Part shown: in pieces, positions 12,625 through 23,425 of the stretch | Layout of the letters: each line of letters opens with the position of its first letter | How positions within the stretch are numbered: position 1 is the stretch's first letter | Assembly: GCA_013398955.1 (NCBI GenBank) | Contig: VWPU01012712.1 | Location: forward strand, 558,001 to 622,000 | DNA length: 64,000 bases | Reading direction: 5' to 3' | DNA from: Callaeas wilsoni | Lineage: Eukaryota > Chordata > Aves > Passeriformes > Callaeidae | Notes under the pieces: generated by a model | What the model was told of the DNA's origin: nothing | Database searches by the model: none | What the model saw: only the letters and a program-made list of their open reading frames with translations | Program-made: the position numbers and the translations under genes

Positions 12625-12711
12625 GTTTTACAACCTCCCGTAACCCAGTGGTCCTGAGGTATTGCCTTTCACCGTCTACCCAGGAACAGGCCTCTGAGAG
12701 GTTGTAAAAAC
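12625..12711. repeat. Inverted repeat with a 12-bp perfect stem
   Basis: TTTTACAACCTC at 12626-12637 is the exact reverse complement of GAGGTTGTAAAA at 12698-12709. With one bulged A the stem extends to a further G-C/T-A pair on the outside. Two shorter helices could form inside it: GGTCCTG (12650-12656) with CAGGCC (12687-12692), and GGTA (12658-12661) with TACC (12677-12680). The internal loops are asymmetric, which argues against a classical microRNA precursor. Whether it is transcribed is unknown. Confidence 0.6.
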
Positions 12712-14439
12712 ACCATCTATTATTCCAGAGCCCGAGTCATCGTCTGAGGGGGCTGTCTTGTACAGAGAGGCTTTGCTCTCCTCCCGCACGCGGCGCCCAA
12801 GCCGAGAGCAAAGCCTCAGAGAGGGTGGGTGGGGTGCTTGGCCCCCTCCAGCTTCTGCCCTGGGGTCCCCAGAGAGCCCTCCAGCCCTTGCAGGGTGCTG
12901 CCAGGGTGCTTCGTGGATTCAGCTGCAGTCCTCACTTCTGCCTGCATCCTTTTATTTGGATGTAAAATCCACCCAGGCTCCCACTCATCACCTCTCTGAA
13001 CCCACTGTCTTTCCCAGATTTGTTTGTCCTTACCCCATGTCCCTTGGTTGCTTTTTGGCCGTTGCTTTTTCTCCCTAATTCTTAATGATCTATGCTGAAT
13101 TTCCCGTGTTTATTTCTGGGATTTTTCCCTCCTTTCTTCCCCCCATAATAGAGATTTGTTTTCTGATTTTTTTTTTTCCTTTTCTTCTTTCCTAAACAAT
13201 CTGACAGCAATAAGCAGAGCAAGGGAAATTTGCTTAAAAAGTGTGCTGAAGAAAATCTTGGAGGCTGCAATACCAATCAGGCTGGTTTATATAGACAAAA
13301 TAACCAAAAAGCAGCAAGGACACCAACTCTGGAAACCAAATCAAACCATTCACATCCCCACAGAGACGAGATAATAAAAACATATGCACTGAGATAGTTT
13401 AACAAGGACCTCAAGGAGGTGGTGAACTAGTGGTTCATCCAGAAATCTGACCTGAGCAAGTTTGCACTGACTTGTCCTTCTCTCCCTTCCTTCACTATAA
13501 GATGCTATCTCAGTTTCCACCATCACAAAGCTCATATTTCAGGCTTTTTTTTTGTTTTTTATTTGTTTGTGTGCTTGTTTGTTTTATCCAACACTACACT
13601 CGTGATGGAATGAAGGCTTTAGTTGCGGTGTTGGTCTCTGGGACAGTGCCAAAGCAGGACAAGTGGTCTCACCCACATTCCCTGTGTCCTGTGTTTGAAC
13701 CACAGTCAAGGTTCATCTTTACAGGTGAATTTTCCCCCCTAGTTTTCAAGCCCACAGGCCAACGTGTGTACAAGCCCATCACACTACCCCCACTGCTTGA
13801 TGTCTCCATTTTAAAGGGTTTGCTTCCAGAATGAGACATAGTCAATCCTAAACAGTCTCCTGGAAGAAGCAAAGCTTAACTACCATGGGTGACACCTTCT
13901 AGGTCCCATTTTTCCTTTTGCTTTCGAAAAATGTGCATCCAAGGATGGACAAATGTCATGCCAAGCGTGAGAGACCTCCTGCAGATGTATCTTCTCAATT
14001 GGGTCTGTTGCTTCTGATGAAACCCATCTATGAGTTTGGCACCTACCAAAGATGCCCACTAAGAAGGCGAACTTTTGGGAAAGCAAGTGTTGGTGTTCAT
14101 TATGAGGGGAGGCATCAAAGCCTGAATCATCAAAGCTCTTGACTCTGAAAATCTCTCTTTTCTTAAGGTGCGTGCAACCCTAGGCAGGCAAACTCACACA
14201 TCCAAGACCACATCGAGCATGGTTCCATATTGAGGAGAGAGGCTGCAGGGCTGATTTCATATTTACACCTCACAGAGGATTTTTCAGTGACAACTTTGCT
14301 TCAGAGAAACTGTTTCACTCCCAAGTGCATGACAAGAAAAACGTGGTCCAAGTCATCTGGCCGCTATATCTGATCACCCACCTCCCTTTTTAGCTAATGG
14401 GCTAACACACAGCCTCTGCTGCTGACCAAAGGGCATTCA
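12712..14439. other. Unique noncoding DNA, locally GC-rich
   Basis: The segment 12770-12860 is locally GC-rich with a few CpGs (GCACGCGGCGCC near 12786) but is far too short to be a CpG island. T-rich tracts lie at 13167-13190 and 13543-13580. No coding region is recognised. A 120-codon plus-strand frame at 13472-13834 shows no domain. Confidence 0.55.
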
Positions 14440-14760
14440 GCTTAGAAAACACTAATGCGTGAAAACGTCTGCAGGCTGACTACGTGAACAGCAATATACA
14501 TTTTTAATTTGAATAATATGCAGTGTTTACCATAATTAGACAGCACATTAACATGATTAAACCAGCGCTGCAGATCAGGGTGGCAAGGCACCCGTCTCGA
14601 ATCCGAAGCCTTTATTGCTGGGAGAATTGTGTTGTGCTTGTCCATTGAGTGACTGCTTGCCCTGCCCTTTTGCAGTGTGAGTTTGAAGCTGTCATTGCAG
14701 GGGGGCAAAATTTTCCTTGACAAGCAAACAAATCCATTAACATGTTAACAGGTTTTGCAT
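14440..14760. promoter_or_regulatory. Candidate conserved noncoding element
   Basis: This block has the texture of a developmental enhancer. It contains TAATTA at 14533-14538 just after a GTTTAC forkhead-type core, then ACATGATTAAACC, and later a perfect 12-bp palindrome TTAACATGTTAA at 14737-14748. It has no simple repeats and no CR1 sequence. The 93-codon minus-strand frame at 14442-14723 is not protein-like. The assignment rests on motif content only, without alignment. Confidence 0.35.
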
Positions 14761-17700
14761 ACACGTGTGGAAAATATTAAGGATGCCAACACAGTAGCAT
14801 GGTTAGGAGAGTAGTGTTTATTAAAAGACAACAAAATTCTCAAGTTTTACTATGGGAGGCGATGTGCTTTTACCTATCCTGAAAGGCTGGAAAGGAATTG
14901 ATTTTCAACAGTAGTTAAAACAACAGGACTAGGAATCAGCAGAAATTACTGCTATTTTTATCTGCTGGTTGTTGATCTCTAACTTTAGCATCCATCAAAT
15001 GGCCGCAATTATATTGCTATGTGTGATTGCTTTGTGTACACCCTCCAAGTACTCCAAATCACAGTCTGCTCTCCTACTCGTTGCTGGGAGCTTTGCCATT
15101 GATTTTAATCAGGCCAGAACTTCACCCTTGTTTCAGCCAGCAGAAATCCTGGCAGCAGACTTTTTCTCTGAAGCAAGCCAAATGTGATGGAAAGTGGAAA
15201 TGATGGCAAACGGGCACAAAGGCTGCCCACACATTTAAAAGTGGGATCATCCAGTTGTGGAGCTTTTAAGGGTGTCTGCTGCTTTTATTTAACTCTCTGT
15301 GTTGGAGGAATGTGAGCATGGATTTCTTTAGAGAGATATCACAGAGAGATGTGTCTGTGGACACAGAAAATAAAAAGATAATGATCAAACTTTAAGTAAA
15401 AGTAGATGGTGATTCACAAATCCTTTCTGTTCGTACTTTCAGTTGCAATATTTGTTTTTTCTCATTACACCAGATAAGCACCCTTGCTTTTACACATGAA
15501 GGAATTTGGCAACAAGAGTTATTCCAAAATACAGCAGCTGCAGCGCATTAAGAGTGCTCTAACCATTAAAGGGCATCTGGAACATCTCAAAATTAGTATT
15601 GCATCAGGCCACAGGCCACAGAGATTTCAACGAAATGGGCACACTTCAATTCATTCCAGCTTTAGCTGTGTTCCAGCACAACATCCAGTGCTTAAGACTG
15701 GGGAAGCCCTTGCAATCTGCACCAGTGCTGTGACTGTCAGGGAATGATTTTCAGCATGTAATCTTCAAAGCAAAGTGGAGTAACCCACAACATAGCAGCC
15801 AGATCGTATCTTAATTTTTACAAATGCTTTGCTTATGACATGAGTGCCTAAAGTCAATAAAATGTCCTTCTGAGCAAGGTGTGATAAAAACTTGCAGGAC
15901 ATCTTACAGAGTGCTGAGCTCCAAATGCCTAAAGCCAGCACGAGGTGGGATTGACACCGAGTATAGAGGTACAAAGAACATGATGATAGCTGTAGATATT
16001 GTTTCCCCCTGACATCTTGGTCCCATTCAGCCTAGTTTAACAGTGGGGTCATCTGAGAAGGTGGAGGGAGGGAAGACAAAGAGAGGGTGAGGCAATGGAG
16101 AGCAGACAACACCACCTCTACTATCTTCTGCCCTTACAAAAGGGTGCATGGCTCGGGGCTAGGGGAGCCTGTGTGAATGGATATGGAAGAGAAAAGGAAA
16201 AAAGGATATGTATGTGTGTTGTCAGGCATACCAGAGTGTGTAACTATGAGGGTTACACAGTCACTGTTGTGGTGAAGTGTGCTGATCCAAGTTAAGAAAT
16301 CTCTATTAGATAATGTCACCTAAGGGCTGGGTTTTGAAGCTGGAAGATGAGAATGGGATATTCGGGAGTGTCCTGCATGAATCCATACCCACTAGCAGGG
16401 AAGATGGGTATTTCACCACATTCTTCAGCAGTGAAATACAGTACCGAGCCCTTCAAATAGTGTCACTCCCTGCATACAGGAAAAAAAATAAACTTAGAAG
16501 ACCAGAAAAAAAAATCCGTAGAGGTTTATTTCTGTCTTAAATATTTTCTGTCATTCCTAGAAAACCAAATGTAACCCTTCAACTGGAATTTAAGGGAATA
16601 TGAGAACTGAGCTCTGCTGGTCTCTTTTGAAGCTCTTTGATAAAAGGATGATAAGAGCATTATAAGAGAGATAGGGAAAGAAATACAGATCACATGATAA
16701 GCACAACTTCGGCAAGGAAAGGACTCTTGGTAATATTTTCTCATGTCTCAGGGCACTTGACAAGAGGAATAAACAATTGCTAGTAAAAAAAATCCAAAAT
16801 TTAACCTCTTTTTCTCTCCATTTCCAGCTTTAACTGGTGTTTCCCTCACTTCCAAGATGAAGAAACTAAACTAACCCAGAGGTTATCTGTGTGCTCCCAC
16901 AATATCCTGGGCTGGGACATGCAAGGATCAGTCTTGATGGGGCTTGATGATTGCAAGGGCCAAATATTTCAGCAGGAGCAGAAGATGCTGGACACTCCAC
17001 TTTCAACATGGTGGATGCTGTCAACCCCCAGGGGATTGAATGTGCATTGGAGGACCCAAAGGGACCTCCCCATCATAGCACGACACTTAGTCACTCCTGG
17101 CAGTCACAGTACAGAGAAGCAGGTCTTCCCCAAGCCTGACTTCAGCGCTTGGAGGCAGAGCAGGAAGAGGAAGGGTGGATTTAGCCTTCCAAAGTGAATG
17201 GCTCCAACTCCACTTTTGACATTCCAAAGTGTGTCTCACTGCAGCTGACTGTGCAGATACCAAAAAAATTAAGTTAAGGAGTGAAGTGGCTTCATTTGCG
17301 AGGATGGTGGTGCAGCTGGCAGCCATGCTCCTCTGTGGCCACAGCCAAGGATGGCACAGCATCTCGCATGGCTGGAGCTCCTAGTCCCTCTCCATGGCCC
17401 TGAAATCACATTAGCTGGTAGCAACACTGCTGGAGGGGACACACAGAACTCGATGTGCCTCCTTACCCTTGTAAACATCTCTCTGTTGGGGAGAGATGTT
17501 GCTGAAGGGATCAGCAGTGCCCCTGTGACTTGGAATTATCAATCCCCGCTGTTGGAGCAGTATCAGCCTCCCAGAGATGACATCCCTGCTGTTCATGCTC
17601 TCCCCACCCTACAGTGAGATGCCATTGCTTAATGACCGGCTCAAATCAGCAGCACCTTTACGGCCCAGAGCGGCTTGAGGCATAATACAATATATATTCC

Positions 17701-19429
17701 ATGTTTGTCCCCTAGGCCTTGGAAGTATAGATCATTTTTAAAGTGGCTAAGGGTTGTGACCTATCTCCTGGACTATAAATCTAAGAGGACAATGTACTCA
17801 CTCTGCTTCCCTCCTCATACTCTAAACAAAAAAAACGAAACAAACAAACAAACAAAAAAATTATTGTCCAAAGACAGAATGGCAAGGGAGTGTGCAGTTT
17901 TACTCTATAAACTGTCAAAAGCAAGTATCAAAAATGTACAATCTGTAATGATCAGAGCATTGAAAATGGGCTCTAACAAGAGTTTATCAAATAGAATATT
18001 ATGTGCAGTCCTTTCCCACATAGCCTTTCCCACGTGTTTGCTGGATTGTGTGTATTCTCAGTGAATTTGGAAGGACTAGAGATAAGACAGAAAACCAAGT
18101 TACAATATTCTAGGTCTCTTACACGTTATAAAGGAGAAGGCAAATAGAGTCTTATAAATTGGATCAATCCCTGCCTTGTGTTGCTGTAGGGTTTCTTACA
18201 ACCCCAAAGCCTTTAAATGGTTTTTCATAAAAAATACTGGTTCATGCAGATCACACATGAGCAGATGATTCTCTTTTGTTCTGGCCTTAATGTTTGTGCA
18301 GCCATAAACCACTTGGGACACCACACAGGTCCTGTCTACACACACTAGCTGGATTTAAATCTGCAGGATCAAGTGAGGGAAAAGTGCACACTCCTTTCTC
18401 CCAAAGAATCACAAATCTGGTGCTTTCGGACTACCAAGTCCATTTCACTTCAAAACTGTCACTTCCTATGATACAAGAGCCTTGGGGATTCCCCCCCAAG
18501 GAAGGAAAATACAGAAGACCATCCGAACTCCTGTCCACTTTGGGCATTGCCTTCAGCATCCCCATGGCTTGCCAGGTCTTCAGAGCTCTTTAACACCTCT
18601 GCACTCAGCTGCACTGCAGCCCTGTGATGCTCCTCTATAAAGCCTGTCAGGATAAGCACATCCCTTTCAATACCAGTGCTCTCTCAGCTTAAAAATAGCA
18701 GTAAAGAGTTGGAGGCGGGGAGGAAAAAATGACTAAAATCCAATTTCCTCGAAAGGCTTCATCCTCATTCAAGCAAGAGAAAGAACAGGCTCCTTTCGAG
18801 CTTTTCCAGCCCCAAAGAATTGAGATGAAATGACACAGATGATCTCACCATGCTCCTTCTCCATGAAGGTTAGCAGTGGGACAGACCCTCCTGTTGAGTG
18901 CACAGATGTGGCACACACGGATCATCTTCTTTTGGACCAAGCTGGGAAAGGGCTTTTGAGGAATGTTTGCTGGATATGCAGGTTTTGCCTTCAAAAGCAA
19001 AACTCTGGGGAGGTGTGAGCTCGGAAAGGAAGATCACATCTCAAATTTTAAAAAGCACAAAAGTGCAACTGGATGGGAGAGAGGGTGGAGCAGAGGGATG
19101 AAGGATGGAAACAGAGGAAAACCAGGGCAAAATATTTAAGGTATAACTATTCGTTGCAGTTTTTTAAACTACTGGTATCAGTCCCTTAGCAGAACTCCAC
19201 TGACTCCAGGGAGGAGTGGCACCTACAGGAGATGTGTCCAAATGCAGACCAAGCCCACATCTCCCCTTGGAGCCAGATCCACAGCCCTGGCTGGCCAGTG
19301 GCAGGATGCCCATGGGAGTCACGGTGCCAGGTGAAAGAGCCCAGGAGAGCTCTCTGACCTAAAAGGAGCATCTGCACAGGAGCAGTGTCCATCTGTCTGT
19401 CCGTTGAGCAGCACATTCTGTCCTGGCTG
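14761..19429. other. Unique noncoding DNA
   Basis: No gene, exon or transposon is recognised. Low-complexity spots include AAAC/CAAA repeats at about 17825-17860 and short A runs near 16785 and 16505. A 7-bp inverted repeat GTGTAAC...GTTACAC lies near 16237-16257. The segment 14970-15130 contains AT-rich homeodomain-like cores and could be a minor regulatory candidate. Open frames reach 129 codons without family resemblance. Confidence 0.55.
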
Positions 19430-19660
19430 TCAGACACAGCCCTGTGTACGTTGCTGCCCGATCTATATTTAGCCCCTGATGTAACTAAAGTCAATAATAT
19501 TCCATTAGGGCAGCTGCTCCCAACTCCCGAATAGGCTTTCCTACGGCAGCTCCACCTACGCATGTCAAAAATCTGGACATATACAGCAACAAAACCTTCC
19601 CGTGTTTATATACGCAGCGGTACAGTTTTGAATAGAAAATATACGACTGTTAGCATAGTT
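19430..19660. promoter_or_regulatory. Candidate enhancer with MEF2 and E-box motifs
   Basis: A perfect MEF2 consensus, CTATATTTAG, lies at 19463-19472. Forty bases downstream is a CAGCTG E-box at 19511-19516, preceded by CATTAGGG. A nearby MEF2 site and CAGCTG E-box is a known arrangement in muscle and some neural enhancers. The block also carries unusual CpG-containing words (CCCGAATAGG, CCTACGCATG, TATACGCAGCGG), which tend to be lost unless constrained. Conservation and activity are unverified. Confidence 0.35.
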
Positions 19661-20975
19661 TAACAGCCTGCTCTATAACAGTAGCAGCACTTTTTTTACA
19701 AGAGACATTGATTCTCCTTGTCCAGGGGGTGAGTTTAAAGGGCTTAAGCTTCGCAGCAAGTCAATATTGGCCTTTCCCTTTTTAGGGTATGTTTCTGCAT
19801 TGGAGCATTCCTTATCTCTGCTGCCGATGACGGGTTTGGTGAAGGGTTTTGTGGTGTTTTCTGGGAAGGAAGACGTGCTCACGAAAAAGAAGAATTGCTT
19901 TCCAAATCCCGCACTTAAGCCTGTAAGAAGTTTACATCTGGTGTTTTGTGTTACTTAAATAAGGGCCTGAGCCAGGCGGTGCATGAATATTCCTGCAAGA
20001 TTGCTTTTCAAAAGGAAAATTCCAATTTAAACATTTTGGGTTTCCTTTTACTTTTGCTATGAAATGTTACAGAAGGAATTGCAAGACAAAGCACTAGAGA
20101 ATTGCAGTTCTCTTCCATAGCCCAGGGAAGTGCAGGAATTATGGGGATTACCAAGATAAAGGAAAGTTAAAGGTACAGACCTGACATGACAAACGGGGAA
20201 GAGAGAAAACTCATATAGCTTCTGCAAAAGACCCATATACCCTTCTACATGATGTACATAGTGAAAATACATTAAAAAGTTTAAAAAAAAAAAAAGTTGA
20301 GTAAAAAAAATTCAAGAAGTACAAGTTAGACCCAAAGTTAATACTGCCAGTGTTCAAGCCAGTGGTCTTCATCATGTGTGCTAGAAGGGAACAAACAACC
20401 TCTGTTGGCATTTCTGAGTAAATATAAATATTTCTTCCACTAGCAAGGCACATTGGGGAATACAAACTGATGACTTGAGAGTCTGCAGACATGTTGCCAT
20501 TTAGATCAGTGGTTAAAGCCAAGCCAACTGTTTATAAAACAAAATTTATTCCCAACATATAGCTAATAGTTTTTAGGAAATGAACAAATGCTTCTTCATT
20601 TTGAAAGCTAAAAGTTTAAATTAAACATTATAAAGGATGCATATTAAACAGTATTTTGTGCCTCCAGAGAGATTTGTGTGTAATGGAAAAGTTTCCTTAA
20701 CCATGCGGCACAGAATATAAAAAAACCATCTCTGGTCACATGAGGACCTGCAGTGAAGTGACACCTAAAGGGGCAGCTGGACACTCACATGTGCTCCCTG
20801 CAGCCATGCAGGACACCTCAGTGCTGCGATGACACAGGCCCTACTTGTTTTTGGATGCCTCTGATGAACCACAGAAATGGTCCCATCTCTGCAGACCCAG
20901 CCATCAGCAGGGGCAGAGGCTTGGAGAGCAACCCTTGTACTGAAATCAACCACAACCTGTCTGAAGAGCCACTTC
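19661..20975. other. Unique noncoding DNA
   Basis: AT-rich single-copy sequence with an A-rich patch at about 20280-20315. No gene or transposon is recognised. Confidence 0.6.
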
Positions 20976-21200
20976 TCAGAACCACAGAATGGCTTGGGTT
21001 GGAAAGGACCTCAAAGACCACCTTGTACCAATATCCTGCCATGGGCAGGGACAGCTTCCCCTATCCCAGGTTCCTCCAGGCCCTGTCCAACCTGTCACTG
21101 GGCACTTCCAGGGATAGGACAGCCACAGCTTTTCTGGGCAACATCTGCTGGGCTTTACCACCTTCACAGGGAAAAAATTGTGCCTAATACGTTGTCTAAG
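20976..21200 (-). mobile_element. CR1 LINE 3' tail fragment
   Basis: The plus strand reads ACCACAGAATGGCTTGGGTT, then GGAAAGGACCTCAAAGACCA, CCTGCCATGGGCAGGGACAG, CACTTCCAGGGATAGGACAG and finally a TCTGGGCAACATCTGCTGGG block. This is the ordered reverse complement of about 225 bases of CR1 3' UTR. The longest open frame of the window (161 codons, 20877-21362) runs through this element and is not a gene. Confidence 0.94.
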
Positions 21201-23147
21201 ACAACAATAATTTCAAGAACGTTACCTAAGCAGCATAGTGACTTCCCAGAGAAGTCTGGGTACAAGCTGAGGTCCCTGATTTCTTTTCAAACCTCTGGGC
21301 ATAGAGACTTAATTTTAAAGAATTTGCTTTCTCTGTCTTCCCATGGAAAGCAGAGGCAGTGATGACAATGACAGAGAGAAGCTGCCTGCCAAGACAGACA
21401 CCTGGCTGTGGATCTCCATATCTGGGATCAGCTGTGTACCACCCTCCCAGGAAACAGCACTGGACTTGTAACATCCTTCTATTCTCAAGAGCAGTGCTAC
21501 TAACCAGTGGATGTGGTCTCCACTGGTGATGTGGAGCGACCCCCCGACTACCCACCCAAGAGCTCATACAGTGACACTAGAAATCCTTGGCATGAAACAG
21601 CAAGACATGAATTATCTCAGCCAGATCAGCTAAAGAAAAAAAATAAAATCACTTTGTACTTCTCAAAATTATTTCTCTAGAAATTCATTAGCATGGACTA
21701 AACCCCTTGTGATGAGGGTGCTCTCTGAAGAAGGAGGTCAGCATTAAAATACAGGAAGCCTGTAATTTTTCTGGCAATCTATTCACTTGGTTTTCAGAAA
21801 AGGATACTTTGAGAAGTGTAAATTCTGGGAAATATATTCCACTGCACAATGGCATTGCTCACATTTAGCAGGGAGAAAGAAAAATGTTTTCTAATCCTTT
21901 TAGAAATGTAAAATTTCCAGGTTTAAAAATTCGGGATCAAAGCAAGTGCTTCTGGTGATGCTTGCAGCAGAACAATAGACCAGAACAGAAGAGAAACTCT
22001 ATTTTCTTTATTCAGGTAAGAACCTCATTAAAAATCAATAGGCCTAATTTATCCCTGATAACATTCTGTTGAAGTCTGTACATTTACCCTAGGGATTAAT
22101 TTAGCCTAATGGGTCTTCATGCACAAACAACACAGGCAAGGCTTGATTCTTGGAAGTTACTGCATAGCAAATGCTAGGACAGGACTTGATGCTATCACTG
22201 GAGAAGACAGAGAAGGCTGAAGAGTCTAATAGTCTCAAAGCCCTTGAATAATGTCCAAACACAGCTTGTGGTGAATAAATGTTTTAGGGCCACTCATATA
22301 TCAGTGTGAATCAACTTTTTAATGGATGTTGCTAATCATAAAATGACAGAACTGGGATCAATTTATACATTTCAAAGGAAAAAAAGAAATAAAGAAAGAG
22401 ATGTGTGATCTTCCATCCCTTGTGGACACGGGCAAAAGTGAGTCATCCTGACCTGCCATGATCCTTGGAAGGAGATATTTCTCTCCAGCCCTAGAAAATG
22501 AGCATTTGCCTTGCAAGGCTCTCCTCTATTAAAAAAAAAAAAAAGTGAACACTAAAGAGCCTGGTTTCACTGAGAATACGTGACAGTGAATTAGTGGCCC
22601 TCAGGTGTCGGTATACAGGCCAGCGAATTAAATTAAGCTCTTTGCTGCTGTTCTAATGTAGCAGAACTAATGCAGTCACGGCTCAGCACTACAGCTTCTT
22701 AAATGTGGGCACTGCTGCTGCCACGGGGAAGGGAACCTGCTTTCCATCCCCTGGGGAGGCCGGCTGGAGTCAGCGAGCAACCCCAGGAGCTGTGACATAA
22801 CGTCTGAAGACATGGGCAGGAGGAGCACCAGGCAGCAGAGGCAGCTCCAGTTCCAGTCTTAACACCATTAGAGAGAAAATCAAGTACAGTGGTTTTTAAG
22901 CACAGTCTGAGGGAGCATCAAGCTAGGAGACTGAAAAAAATCCCCAACAACAAAATCCCTACAGGGCTGCTGTAACCCTTTCACTTCCTCAGGGAGAAAA
23001 AGGCATTGCTTCACGAAATGAGGGAGAGTCACACAAAAACCCTTTTCCATATGGCTGCAGCTGCCATGATGATGATCTAAGGAGCTTTTGTCTTGAGAAA
23101 ATGGAGATGATTCCTTTAGAGCTGCTGGTGCCAGAACCATGGAAACA
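21201..23147. other. Unique noncoding DNA before the AAGGG array
   Basis: No gene or transposon is recognised. It contains (A)14 at 22531-22544 and a candidate regulatory block at 22565-22690 (listed separately). The rest is AT-rich single-copy sequence. Confidence 0.6.
22565..22690. promoter_or_regulatory. Candidate conserved noncoding element
   Basis: This compact block combines TGACAGTGAATTAG (TALE-type TGACAG next to an ATTAG homeodomain core), a CAGGTG E-box at 22602-22607, and GCGAATTAAATTAAGC from about 22623. It is free of simple repeats and noncoding in all frames. It is a motif-based guess only. Confidence 0.28.
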
Positions 23148-23425
23148 GGGAAGGGAAGGGAAGGGAAGGGAAGGGAAGGGAAGGGAAGGGAAGGGAAGGG
23201 AAGGGAAGGGAAGGGAAGGGATGGGAAGGGAGGGGGTTTGTCGNNNNNNNNNNNNNNNNNNNNNNNNNNNNNNNNNNNNNNNNNNNNNNNNNNNNNNNNN
23301 NNNNNNNNNNNNNNNNNNNNNNNNNNNNNNNNNNNNNNNNNNNNNNNNNNNNNNNNNNNNNNNNNNNNNNNNNNNNNNNNNNNNNNNNNNNNNAGGGAAG
23401 GGAAGGGAAGGGAAGGGAAGGGAAA
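23148..23425. repeat. (AAGGG)n pentanucleotide array interrupted by an assembly gap
   Basis: About fourteen units of AAGGG run from 23148 to roughly 23230, followed by a degenerate edge (AGGGAGGGGGTTTGTCG). Next come 150 N at 23244-23393 and about six more clean units to 23425. The plus strand is almost purely purine. The gap lies wholly within the array, so the true length is unknown and may be much greater than shown. Frames of Gly-Lys-Glu or Leu-Pro-Phe repeats across it are artefacts. Confidence 0.97.

Noticed and set aside
14590..14612. T-loop-like TCTCGAATCC as part of a tRNA gene
   Set aside because: There are no matching acceptor, D-arm or anticodon arms around it.
20877..21362. Longest open frame (161 codons, plus strand)
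   Set aside because: It runs through a minus-strand CR1 tail in antisense and has no known domain, so the length is fortuitous.
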